NCBI RefSeq assembly: GCF_900101105.1
Contig: NZ_FNGA01000002.1
Span: 359,928-423,927, forward strand
Source: Maridesulfovibrio ferrireducens
GTDB lineage: Bacteria > Desulfobacterota > Desulfovibrionia > Desulfovibrionales > Desulfovibrionaceae
DNA: 64,000 bases
Reading direction: 5' to 3'
In this document: piece after piece, positions 16,507 to 24,712 of the stretch
How the letters are laid out: every line of letters starts with the position of its first letter
How positions within the stretch are numbered: the stretch's first letter is position 1
Program-made: the position numbers and the translations under genes
Notes under the pieces: model-generated
Database searches by the model: none
What the model saw: only the letters and a program-made list of their open reading frames with translations
Told to the model about the DNA's origin: nothing

Positions 16507-18426
16507 TTATTCGCCGCTAACCATTGGTATTAATATTGAAAAAGTTGTTCCATGCCCCGTCCGGGAGCTGACATTGATACTGCCTGTGGCGGCTGTCAAA
16601 ATCGAATGAACTGCAAAAAGTCCAAGCCCGGTTCCGCCGCAGGATTTCCGGGTTGTAAAATATGGTTCGAACAAGTGCCCTTTCACCTCATCCGAAATGC
16701 CATGACCGGAATCAGTGACTTCAATAGAAGCCTGCCCTGTTTCGTTATTATCATTAACCGTAACTCTGATGAATCCTGTGGTTTCTATTGCCTGCGCCGC
16801 ATTCAAACAGAGATTCTGTATAATCTGATGAATTTCACTTTTGTCCAATTCACTACAGCCAGCAGTTGCGTGGTTGAACAATTGTAATTCAATTTCGCTA
16901 GGAATCTGGTGTTTTAAAATTGAAATGGACTCATTAACAGCCTCACTTAATAACGTTGGCTTATTGCGCTTTAAAGTTCTCTGCATAGAAATTTTAGATA
17001 AAATCTGGGTTCCACGCTCTGCGGATTTTTGAATTTGCTGCAAGTCCTCACGCAAAGTGATGTTGTTTGCCGCCTCTTGTTCTGCCAATTTAGAACAAAT
17101 CCCAATACTTGCCAGCACGCCGTTCAAATCATGGGCTATCCCAAGAGAGAAAGTCACAAGAGACTGCATTCTTTTAGCCTGTTGCATCTGTTCCCATATT
17201 TTAGCTTTATTACTTTCTGCTTCGAGTTCAATTTCGAGAACTTTCTTTTCCCGTCTTTTTTGGCGCAAAGCCTCAAGCAGCAGGATAATCACAAAGAAAA
17301 GCATGATGAAAATCATTGCACTGATCAGAAGAGCGCTTTTATGGCGGGCAAAAAAAGTAAGCGGTTTATTAAGAAAAATTGTTCCTTGCGGAAAGTATTT
17401 AGGATGTATCTTAAAATATTGAAGCATTTCATAATCAGCAACAAATGTTTCCGGGTGAATTATTTCTGGGAGAACTCCTTCTGCGCTACCTTTTTCCATT
17501 ATTTGGATAGCCATCTGGGCCGCTTTTAAGCCATGAATGGAAGGAGCTAATTGTAACCCGGCAATCAAGCCACTGTTTCCAACCGGATCGCTCCATAGGC
17601 TGAAAACAGGAAGATCTGAAGATTCAAAGACTATGGATTTAGGGGAGGCAAAATTTTTGGCGAACCTTGCAGAATAGTAGCTGACGTCAATAATAATACT
17701 TCGCGGTTCCAGCGAACGCAATTGCCGGGCCAGATCAGTGCGGTCTTCAGGATGAATAAAACGGAATGTTCTTTGAGGGTATATTTGTGCTATTTGGCGA
17801 ATTTTATTTGAAAAAAACATGGAAACTTCTGCCTTATCCGCTACGACAGCAATTGTTTCAGTTTTAGGAAACAAAGTTAATGCCATATTGATTAAAGTTT
17901 CCGGTGTTCTGTCGTCGATAGTGGCTGAGGCATTATCCATATCTTTAAGCTCGTCGAGACGGTCTTTTCGAGTATAACAAAACAGAAACGGCGCATCAGG
18001 AAAAAGTTCTCTACCCACATCTCCCAAAAGAGAATCATCACTGCTCACCACCAGATCAATCTTTATACCGCGATATTTATCAGCATAAAGTTTTCTTAAT
18101 GTCGAAAAAGCCCGAGTCCTTGATTCCTCAGGCATGCGTCTGATGTTAAGAATTTCCTCATAAAAATTAAGTTCCAAACCTAATTTGTTAAATTCCTTAC
18201 GGAGAGATTGTTTAACTTCTTGGTTCCAAGCGTATTGTGAGCTGAAGTTGCTTATATAAATAACATTTTTTGTTTCTGTAATAAGTTTCCCTGTAGCTGA
18301 AGCCGCTTGGCTACAACTCAAAACAACAAGTACGGAAAACATAAGAAATATCACAGTTGCAAACATATGTTTGCAAACGTTATTATATGTGTGACGGGAG
18401 AGGGTTATGATCTGGAAATTATACAT
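16507..18426 (-). CDS. Sensor histidine kinase with ABC-type substrate-binding periplasmic domain
   Basis: 639 residues from the ATG at 18426 (GGAGGT upstream; an overlapping TTG lies 5 codons earlier). Order: N-terminal signal/membrane segment (about 18-42), a long periplasmic domain resembling the ABC substrate-binding family PF04392 (about 55-350, VIYISNFSSQYAWN...), a membrane segment (about 365-390), a coiled linker, a HisKA-like dimerisation helix with FSLGIAHDLNGVLAS, and an HATPase domain with NLCLNAAQA, DSGHGI and GGTGLGL boxes. It should sense a periplasmic ligand and phosphorylate the sigma-54 regulator encoded next. The binding protein made from the facing operon could sense the same compound. 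Confidence 0.9.
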   Translation of the reverse strand: MYNFQIITLSRHTYNNVCKHMFATVIFLMFSVLVVLSCSQAASATGKLITETKNVIYISNFSSQYAWNQEVKQSLRKEFNKLGLELNFYEEILNIRRMPEESRTRAFSTLRKLYADKYRGIKIDLVVSSDDSLLGDVGRELFPDAPFLFCYTRKDRLDELKDMDNASATIDDRTPETLINMALTLFPKTETIAVVADKAEVSMFFSNKIRQIAQIYPQRTFRFIHPEDRTDLARQLRSLEPRSIIIDVSYYSARFAKNFASPKSIVFESSDLPVFSLWSDPVGNSGLIAGLQLAPSIHGLKAAQMAIQIMEKGSAEGVLPEIIHPETFVADYEMLQYFKIHPKYFPQGTIFLNKPLTFFARHKSALLISAMIFIMLFFVIILLLEALRQKRREKKVLEIELEAESNKAKIWEQMQQAKRMQSLVTFSLGIAHDLNGVLASIGICSKLAEQEAANNITLREDLQQIQKSAERGTQILSKISMQRTLKRNKPTLLSEAVNESISILKHQIPSEIELQLFNHATAGCSELDKSEIHQIIQNLCLNAAQAIETTGFIRVTVNDNNETGQASIEVTDSGHGISDEVKGHLFEPYFTTRKSCGGTGLGLFAVHSILTAATGSINVSSRTGHGTTFSILIPMVSGE

Positions 18427-18564
18427 TGTTACAACCTCCAACTCAGAATTTCATGCCTTCTGCCAAGTGTCAAACCAAAGGAAAAGAGAGCAAGATCAAA
18501 CTTCCTATTAGCAGTTGATTCGTGTAGCCCGAAGTATACTTAAATAACAACCACGGGAGATATT

Positions 18565-18942
18565 ATGGGAATATTAGATGGACTCTTAGGAAATGCTACT
18601 GAAGTAGAAGTTTCAGACGTCGAAGAAGAACTTTCGCCGATTCTTGGTGATAATGAAAATGTAGAACGAGCCTTCAAAGTTGTTCGCGATATGTATGTTT
18701 TCACCAACGGACGCCTTATTCTTATAGATAAGCAGGGAATTACAGGCAAGAAAACTGAATATCTCTCTATCCTATACAAATCTATAAGCTCGTTCTCAGT
18801 TGAAACAGCTGGCCATTTTGACATGGATTCAGAGCTGACTCTCTGGGTTTCCGGCAGGCACGATCCTATTAAGAAAGAACTTAAAAAAGGCAGTGATGTT
18901 GTAGGTATTCAAAAATTATTGGCAAATAAAATACTTCCCTAG
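18565..18942 (+). CDS. Bacterial pleckstrin-homology domain protein
   Basis: 125 residues, cytoplasmic, with no membrane segment. The pattern VFTNGRLILIDKQGITGKKTEYLSI (about residues 50-74) and ISSFSVETAGHFDMDSEL is that of the bacterial PH-like (bPH, PF08000-type) domain of small stand-alone proteins. Function is not known for most members. ATG at 18565 with GGGAG upstream. It is divergent from the sensor kinase gene and appears monocistronic. An imperfect hairpin (about 18963-18990, CAAGAGTCTGCG with its near complement) follows but lacks a T tract. Confidence 0.85.
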   Translation: MGILDGLLGNATEVEVSDVEEELSPILGDNENVERAFKVVRDMYVFTNGRLILIDKQGITGKKTEYLSILYKSISSFSVETAGHFDMDSELTLWVSGRHDPIKKELKKGSDVVGIQKLLANKILP

Positions 18943-19090
18943 CCTTTCCTTTTTAATCCCCCAAGAGTCTGCGGCAAACGCAGGCTCTTGACCACCACTA
19001 TTCATTTGAATACAAGGAATTCATACGCATTTTTTTTAGCAAAACTCTCTCTCCGCTGCTAAAACATCAAAACAGTTAATTATGCAAAAC

Positions 19091-19152
19091 GGACACCTGT
19101 AAACAGGTTGTACGAAAGAAAAGCATGAAGCGGGTTAATCCCGCTTTTTTTC
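19091..19152 (+). promoter_or_regulatory. Structured leader with terminator hairpin before the UbiD gene
   Basis: A small inverted repeat, ACCTGT-AA-ACAGGT (19095-19108), is followed 19 bases later by AAGCGGG-TTAAT-CCCGCTT (19128-19146) and a run of T, ending only about 22 bases before the UbiD start codon. An intrinsic terminator placed directly before a ribosome site suggests transcription attenuation or a cis-acting RNA. The simple alternative is that it ends the upstream PH-gene transcript and the UbiD promoter overlaps it. Confidence 0.55.
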
Positions 19153-19173
19153 ATATAAATAAGGGAACTACAC

Positions 19174-21018
19174 ATGGGATATAAAAATACACGGGAATGC
19201 CTCAATGCACTTGATACACGCGGCGAACTGTTGCGCATAGATCAGGTTGTCGATGCAAACATCGAAGTAGGAGCAATCCAGCGCAGGGTATTTCAGGCCG
19301 GAGGGCCAGCCTTACTCTTCACAAATGTGAAGGGATGTCAGTTCCCCATGGCTGCAAATATTTACGGCACCAAAGACAGAATGAATTTCATCTTCCGTGA
19401 CACCATTGAGATGGTCGAAAAGCTGATGAAACTTAAACTCAGCCCGATGGAAGCACTCAAAAAGCCGTGGAATTATCTTGGTGCCCCCAAAACGGCGTGG
19501 CATACCATGCCCAAAAAAGTTTCCACCGGCCCGATCATGCAAAACGAAACCACGGTTTCCAAACTACCGCAACTGGTATCATGGCCTATGGACGGCGGCG
19601 GATATGTGACCCTGCCGCAAGTTTATTCTGAAAGCCCTGAAGCTCCGGGCTACGGCGGTTCCAACATCGGCATGTATCGGGTACAGCTCTCCGGCAACGA
19701 CTTTATTCCTGACGAAGAAGTCGGATTGCACTACCAGATTCATAGAGGAATCGGACATCATCACGCACAGGCAATCAAAAATAACGTTCCGCTCAAAGTG
19801 AACATTTTTGTCGGCGGCGCACCTGCCATGACTATGGGCGCAGTCATGCCTCTGCCCGAAGGACTAGCTGAAATCTTCTTTGCCGGAGCAATCGGCGGAC
19901 ACCGTATTCCCATGGTTACCCGTCAAGGATATCTGCCCATTCCTGCCGAAGCGGATTTCTGCATCAGCGGTTCCATTGTCACCGGATCAGGAAAACCCGA
20001 AGGCCCATTCGGCGACCATCTCGGTTACTATAGCCTTGCCCACAATTTTCCAGTCCTGAAAGTAGATAAAGTTTACCACCGCAACGATGCAATCTGGCCG
20101 TTTACAACAGTAGGCCGCCCTCCACAAGAAGACACCATGTTCGGTGAATTCATACACGAGCTGACAGCGGATCTCGTTCCGTCTGTATTTTCAGGAGTTC
20201 ATGAAGTTCATGCGGTAGACGCGGCGGGAGTGCACCCTCTGCTTCTAGCTGTAGGCAGCGAACGTTACGTTCCGTATGCCGAAGAAAGACAGCCGCAGGA
20301 ACTGCTCACCAACGCAATGTCACTGCTGGGGAACACACAGACTTCACTTTCAAAATATGTATTCATTGCGGCTAAAGAAGACATGCGCTCAGATGAATCA
20401 TGTCATGACATACCGGCCTTCTTCCGCCATATGCTGGAGCGTGCCGATCTGACCCGCGATCTTCATTTCATCACCAGAACAACCATTGATACGCTGGATT
20501 ATTCCGGCATCAGCCTGAATCAAGGGTCCAAGCTGGTCTTTGCCGCCGCAGGTTCAAAAAAACGTACACTATCCACAGAACTACCCGCAAATATCAACCT
20601 GCCTGATGGATTTAGCGACGCGCAGATATTCGCACCGGGCATCCTCATCATTAAAGGGACCAGACACCAGATGAAACGCGATCAGCAGGATTCGCAACTG
20701 GACAGACTGGGCGAAGCGTTAAAAACAGCCAAGGGCATTGAAGGGTTCCCAATGATAATAGTTGCGGACGATGCAAACTTCACTGCCAAAGATTGGGACA
20801 ACTTTTTATGGGTGACTTTCACTCGCTCTGATCCGGCAACAGATATGTACGGAGTAAATGCATTCACCCACGCCAAGCACTGGGGCGCAGAAACAGCAAT
20901 TATCATTGATGCCAGACTAAAAACATATCATGCGCCTGCTCTCGAAGCAGACCCCGAAGTCGAAAAACGGGTTGACGCACTTGGTGCTGCCGGTGGGCCA
21001 CTGCACGGAATTATTTAA
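19174..21018 (+). CDS. UbiD family prFMN-dependent decarboxylase (menaquinone-type)
   Basis: 614 residues, the length of the long UbiD subgroup that includes putative futalosine-pathway menaquinone decarboxylases (SCO4490/MqnL-like). The conserved EGPFGDHLGYY segment (E276 to about 286) holds the acidic active-site residues, and LHYQIHRGIGHHHA and AGAIGGHRIP are family features. It needs prenylated FMN from a UbiX-type enzyme; one is encoded at 3825-4391. The start has AGGG 8 bases upstream. A gene for an FAD dehydrogenase follows after 38 bases. Whether the substrate is a menaquinone precursor or an aromatic acid cannot be settled here. Confidence 0.85.
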   Translation: MGYKNTRECLNALDTRGELLRIDQVVDANIEVGAIQRRVFQAGGPALLFTNVKGCQFPMAANIYGTKDRMNFIFRDTIEMVEKLMKLKLSPMEALKKPWNYLGAPKTAWHTMPKKVSTGPIMQNETTVSKLPQLVSWPMDGGGYVTLPQVYSESPEAPGYGGSNIGMYRVQLSGNDFIPDEEVGLHYQIHRGIGHHHAQAIKNNVPLKVNIFVGGAPAMTMGAVMPLPEGLAEIFFAGAIGGHRIPMVTRQGYLPIPAEADFCISGSIVTGSGKPEGPFGDHLGYYSLAHNFPVLKVDKVYHRNDAIWPFTTVGRPPQEDTMFGEFIHELTADLVPSVFSGVHEVHAVDAAGVHPLLLAVGSERYVPYAEERQPQELLTNAMSLLGNTQTSLSKYVFIAAKEDMRSDESCHDIPAFFRHMLERADLTRDLHFITRTTIDTLDYSGISLNQGSKLVFAAAGSKKRTLSTELPANINLPDGFSDAQIFAPGILIIKGTRHQMKRDQQDSQLDRLGEALKTAKGIEGFPMIIVADDANFTAKDWDNFLWVTFTRSDPATDMYGVNAFTHAKHWGAETAIIIDARLKTYHAPALEADPEVEKRVDALGAAGGPLHGII

Positions 21019-21056
21019 AAAAACTGTTATATAAAATATACATAAGTGAGATTACC

Positions 21057-22613
21057 ATGAAGCCAGTTCTTGTAGAAATAAAAGTCACCCCGGATAAAAT
21101 TAATACTGCAAATGCAATCCGCGAAGCCGCGCTTAAAAAGGCGGAACTTCCCGATGATCAGAATATTTCCACTCGCGTTGTCCGCAGATCAATAGACGCG
21201 CGTTCCAAAAGACCGCTCTATGTGCTTCAAGTTGCGATTGGCGACCCGGAATCAGTAGAACCGCAAGGATCTGTTTTTCAGCCTGCCCCCCTTGGAGACA
21301 AACGGGTTATTATAGTCGGAGCAGGTCCAGCCGGATATTTCGCAGCCCTTACGCTTCTTGAAAACGGGATTCGTCCGATAGTGCTTGAGCGTGGTAAAGA
21401 CGTAAATGCACGGCGCAAAGATCTCAAAAAAATATACACCGAAGGATTAATTAATCCGAACTCCAACTATTGTTTCGGCGAAGGCGGAGCCGGAACCTAT
21501 TCTGACGGAAAGCTTTACACCCGCGCCACCAAACGCGGCAATGTCGGCAGGATTCTCGATCTGTTTATCGCCAACGGAGCACCATCGGACATTCGAATTG
21601 ATGCACACCCGCATCTAGGGTCCAACGTTTTACCCAAAATCGTCAGTAAAATGCGTGAAGATATTACAGCTTGCGGCGGAGAAATCCGTTTTGATGCTCA
21701 CGTGGATGACTTTATTCTGGATGGGAATCGCATGACGGGTGTCCGCATTAATGGTTCGGAAACCATTTCCGCCGATGCGGTCCTGCTGGCAACCGGACAT
21801 TCTGCCAGAGATATTTTCCATGCTCTTGTCGCACGCAAAATAAAGGTCGAAGCAAAACCCTTCGCCCTCGGTGTCCGCATCGAGCATCCACAGCCTATCA
21901 TCGACAAAATTTTCTACCATCAGTCCCCGCGACATGAGAATCTTCCTGCCGCCAGCTACCGGATTGCAACACAGGTTGAAGGGCGCGGAGTATTCTCCTT
22001 CTGCATGTGTCCCGGCGGATACATTGTTCCAGCATCCACCGCTCCGGGTGAACTTGTGCTCAACGGTATGAGCCTTGCCGCCAGAAACGCACCTTTCGCC
22101 AATGCCGGACTCGTTGCTGAAATCAGACTGGAAGATGTAGGCAAAGGTAACGATCCACTCGCGGCTCTGGATTTTCAGGCTTCAGTCGAAAAAGCAATGT
22201 TCGCAGCAGGTGACGGCGTGACGCAGAAAGCTCCAGCTCAGCGCGTCGGAGATTTCGTTGCGGGACGCATATCTTCAAAACTTCCGAAGACATCTTATAT
22301 TCCCGGAATTTACAGCGCCCCAGTTCACGAACTACTGCCTTTTGTAGTTTCCGAAAGTTTACGCATGGCTCTGCCGGAACTTGGCCGCAAATTCAAAGGA
22401 TTTGATTCAAATGAAGCCAAAGTACTGGCTGTAGAATCACGCACCAGCTCACCTGTGCGCATTCCCCGTGACCGTGAAACCTTTGAACATGTCAGTGTAA
22501 AAGGGTTCTTTCCATGCGGCGAGGGAGCGGGATACGCCGGTGGAATTATTTCAGCAGCCATGGACGGGGAAAAATGCGCTCAGGCAATAGTTAACTCACT
22601 AACAGGGGGCTGA
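21057..22613 (+). CDS. FAD-dependent dehydrogenase (COG2509-like)
   Basis: 518 residues. A small N-terminal domain of about 75 residues (RVVRRSIDARSKRPLYV) precedes an FAD-binding Rossmann motif VIIVGAGPAGYFAAL (about residues 85-99), a glycine-rich CFGEGGAGTYSDGKLYTR segment, and a C-terminal FFPCGEGAGYAGGI that closes on the flavin. This matches the widespread, uncharacterised COG2509 dehydrogenase family. Its 3' end overlaps the convergent SulP gene by 15 bases, with no terminator between them. Confidence 0.85.
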   Translation: MKPVLVEIKVTPDKINTANAIREAALKKAELPDDQNISTRVVRRSIDARSKRPLYVLQVAIGDPESVEPQGSVFQPAPLGDKRVIIVGAGPAGYFAALTLLENGIRPIVLERGKDVNARRKDLKKIYTEGLINPNSNYCFGEGGAGTYSDGKLYTRATKRGNVGRILDLFIANGAPSDIRIDAHPHLGSNVLPKIVSKMREDITACGGEIRFDAHVDDFILDGNRMTGVRINGSETISADAVLLATGHSARDIFHALVARKIKVEAKPFALGVRIEHPQPIIDKIFYHQSPRHENLPAASYRIATQVEGRGVFSFCMCPGGYIVPASTAPGELVLNGMSLAARNAPFANAGLVAEIRLEDVGKGNDPLAALDFQASVEKAMFAAGDGVTQKAPAQRVGDFVAGRISSKLPKTSYIPGIYSAPVHELLPFVVSESLRMALPELGRKFKGFDSNEAKVLAVESRTSSPVRIPRDRETFEHVSVKGFFPCGEGAGYAGGIISAAMDGEKCAQAIVNSLTGG

Positions 22614-24245
22614 GTGAGGAAAAAAATGTCCGGTCTCATCTTCTTCATCTAAAAGCATCTGCGCCATTTGCAAGGCACTGCCATGACTTTTAAAAATGTT
22701 CTCTTCGCCCACAATCTTGATGAGTCCAAGTTCTTTCATGCGCTGATACATGCCGTCCTCCAGCGCGAGAACAACCCGGATGTTTACGTCGCGAAGTTTT
22801 TCAACCATTTCGCTTAATGCAAAAACTGCGGATATATCAATAAAGGGAACTTCCATACAGTCCACTACAACAATGCGCGTACCAAGTAAGCGCTCTACTT
22901 TATCCATCATCTGAGAAGTTGTACCGAAAAAGAACGGACCGTTTATGGTGACTACACGAATACGGAAATTACTGCCTTCCTGAATCTCACGATCAGAAAA
23001 AGACTTATCCTTGCACTTTCCTGCACCCAGAATACTTATGCGTGTCTGACTGGCTATGCGCCACGTAGTCATAATCGCCGCAAGAGTTACTCCGAGAGCC
23101 ACAGCAACAATCAAGTCTACGAAAACCGTAACTCCGAAAACTGTTACCATCACCATTAAATCTTCGCGCGGGATTTTACGAACGAGACGGAGCAGTCTAT
23201 AGTCAAGGATATCAACCCCGACTTTGACTAAAATACCCGCAAGCACAGCAAGCGGAATATGTGCAGCCAATGGGCCCGCACCTAAAAGTATCACCAAGAG
23301 CACCATAGAATGAATAACACCGGACAATCTGGTCCGGCCTCCGGCCTTGATGTTGACGACAGTACGCATGGTTGCCCCTGCGCCGGGAAGACCTCCCATA
23401 AAGCCGCACAAAGCATTACCTACACCTTGTCCTATAAGCTCTCTGTTTGAATCGTGGTGATCCTTGGTTACGGAGTCCGCCACTATAGAAGTCAACAAGG
23501 AGTCTATTGTTCCTAGCAAAGCCAGAGCAAACGCTGTTCCGGCGATACTGCTCCACTGTGATAAATTGATGGATGGTAAATTAAATTCCGGCAATCCCGA
23601 AGGTATTTCTCCGATGGTGGGCACAGGCAGATGAAAAGTCCATGCAACAGCAGTCATACCCACCAGAGCAATGAGAGGAGACGGAACAACCCTCGTGATA
23701 CGTGGAGGAATCATAAACACAATGATCATGGTTGCAACAGCCAGAGAAAGACTTGGAAGAGACACATTTGCCAGAGCTTCCGGCATTTGAGCGAGAGCCA
23801 TTAACGGAGAACCAGCCCCCACACAACCCAGCACTGGCTCAATTTGAAGCAAAATAATAATTACGCCGATACCTGTCATAAAACCGGATATAACCGGGTA
23901 AGGGATAAACCTGACAAATCCTCCCAAATGGAACACGCCGAAAAGAATCTGAATGACTCCCGCCAGAACAATGACCATACAGACAGATTGGAAATCCCCG
24001 GAATAAGCAGCTACGGCTGTAGCAGTAACCACAGTCATCGGGCCTGTCGGCCCTGAAACCTGAGTAGGAGTACCACCTAATATGGTTGCAAAAAATCCAA
24101 GGATAATTGCACCGTAAAGACCGGCGGCAGCTCCTGCGCCACTTGCCACACCAAAAGCCAAAGCAAGGGGTAAAGCAATAATACCCGCAGTCAGACCTCC
24201 GAAAACATCACCCCGCAAAGCGGTAGGCTTAAAGCCAGCTTTCAT
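22599..24245 (-). CDS. SulP family inorganic anion transporter with STAS domain
   Basis: 548 residues. The membrane domain (about 1-400) opens with GDVFGGLTAGIIALPLALAFGVASG, the SulP signature, and contains TQVSGPTGPMTVV and GLPGAGATMRTVVN. A cytoplasmic STAS domain follows (about 430-540). Members carry sulfate, bicarbonate or other anions, often with Na+ or H+. It is the last gene of the sigma-54 operon and sits 11 bases after a single-domain receiver gene. In a sulfate reducer sulfate is a natural guess, but the specificity is unproven. Confidence 0.92.
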   Translation of the reverse strand: MKAGFKPTALRGDVFGGLTAGIIALPLALAFGVASGAGAAAGLYGAIILGFFATILGGTPTQVSGPTGPMTVVTATAVAAYSGDFQSVCMVIVLAGVIQILFGVFHLGGFVRFIPYPVISGFMTGIGVIIILLQIEPVLGCVGAGSPLMALAQMPEALANVSLPSLSLAVATMIIVFMIPPRITRVVPSPLIALVGMTAVAWTFHLPVPTIGEIPSGLPEFNLPSINLSQWSSIAGTAFALALLGTIDSLLTSIVADSVTKDHHDSNRELIGQGVGNALCGFMGGLPGAGATMRTVVNIKAGGRTRLSGVIHSMVLLVILLGAGPLAAHIPLAVLAGILVKVGVDILDYRLLRLVRKIPREDLMVMVTVFGVTVFVDLIVAVALGVTLAAIMTTWRIASQTRISILGAGKCKDKSFSDREIQEGSNFRIRVVTINGPFFFGTTSQMMDKVERLLGTRIVVVDCMEVPFIDISAVFALSEMVEKLRDVNIRVVLALEDGMYQRMKELGLIKIVGEENIFKSHGSALQMAQMLLDEEDETGHFFPHSAPC

Positions 24246-24256
24246 GACATTTCTCC

Positions 24257-24676
24257 TTAGGCCTGATCCATTTGCAATTCTTTAGCGTTAATCTTCTGGC
24301 GATGAAAACGCCCTACTTTAGCGGCTTCATCAATAGTTTTAACCAGCTCATCCAACTCGACAGGTTTGGTCAGAAATTTAAATGCTCCCCAGCGAATACT
24401 TTCCATCGTACATAGAGGAGTTCCGTGAGCACTCAGCATTATAACTTCCACAGCAGGATACTTAGTTTTAATAAGATGTAGAGTGTCCAGCCCGTTAGGT
24501 TCCGGCATCCGAACATCAAGCACAACCACATCTACACTCGAATCATCTGCAAGGATACCGACAGCCGCTTTGCCGCTGTTAACCTGTTGCACAGTATAAC
24601 CGCGTTTTGTCAGACGCCGATCTAAAGCATCGACAAAACCTTTTTCATCATCGGCCAGAAGTACATTCACGGACAT
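24257..24676 (-). CDS. Single-domain response regulator
   Basis: 139 residues, receiver domain only. It keeps the acidic pair (LLADDEKG), the phosphoacceptor Asp in VVLDVRMPEPNG, a Ser in IMLSAHG and the Lys in FLTKPVE. The last 20 residues are basic/polar (RFHRQKINAKELQM) with no output domain, so it acts through protein contact or phosphotransfer. It is the fourth phosphorylatable receiver of the operon, placed between the PEP-synthase-like gene and sulP. The other three lie next to the kinase. Confidence 0.9.
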   Translation of the reverse strand: MSVNVLLADDEKGFVDALDRRLTKRGYTVQQVNSGKAAVGILADDSSVDVVVLDVRMPEPNGLDTLHLIKTKYPAVEVIMLSAHGTPLCTMESIRWGAFKFLTKPVELDELVKTIDEAAKVGRFHRQKINAKELQMDQA

Positions 24677-24712
24677 TTTATTAACCTCTCATTAACAAGT
24701 TTAGTCGTAATT

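Noticed and set aside
19174-21018. Assigning the gene symbol mqnL
   Set aside because: Length and motifs fit, but no other futalosine-pathway gene is in the window and a UbiX-linked aromatic acid role is also possible.
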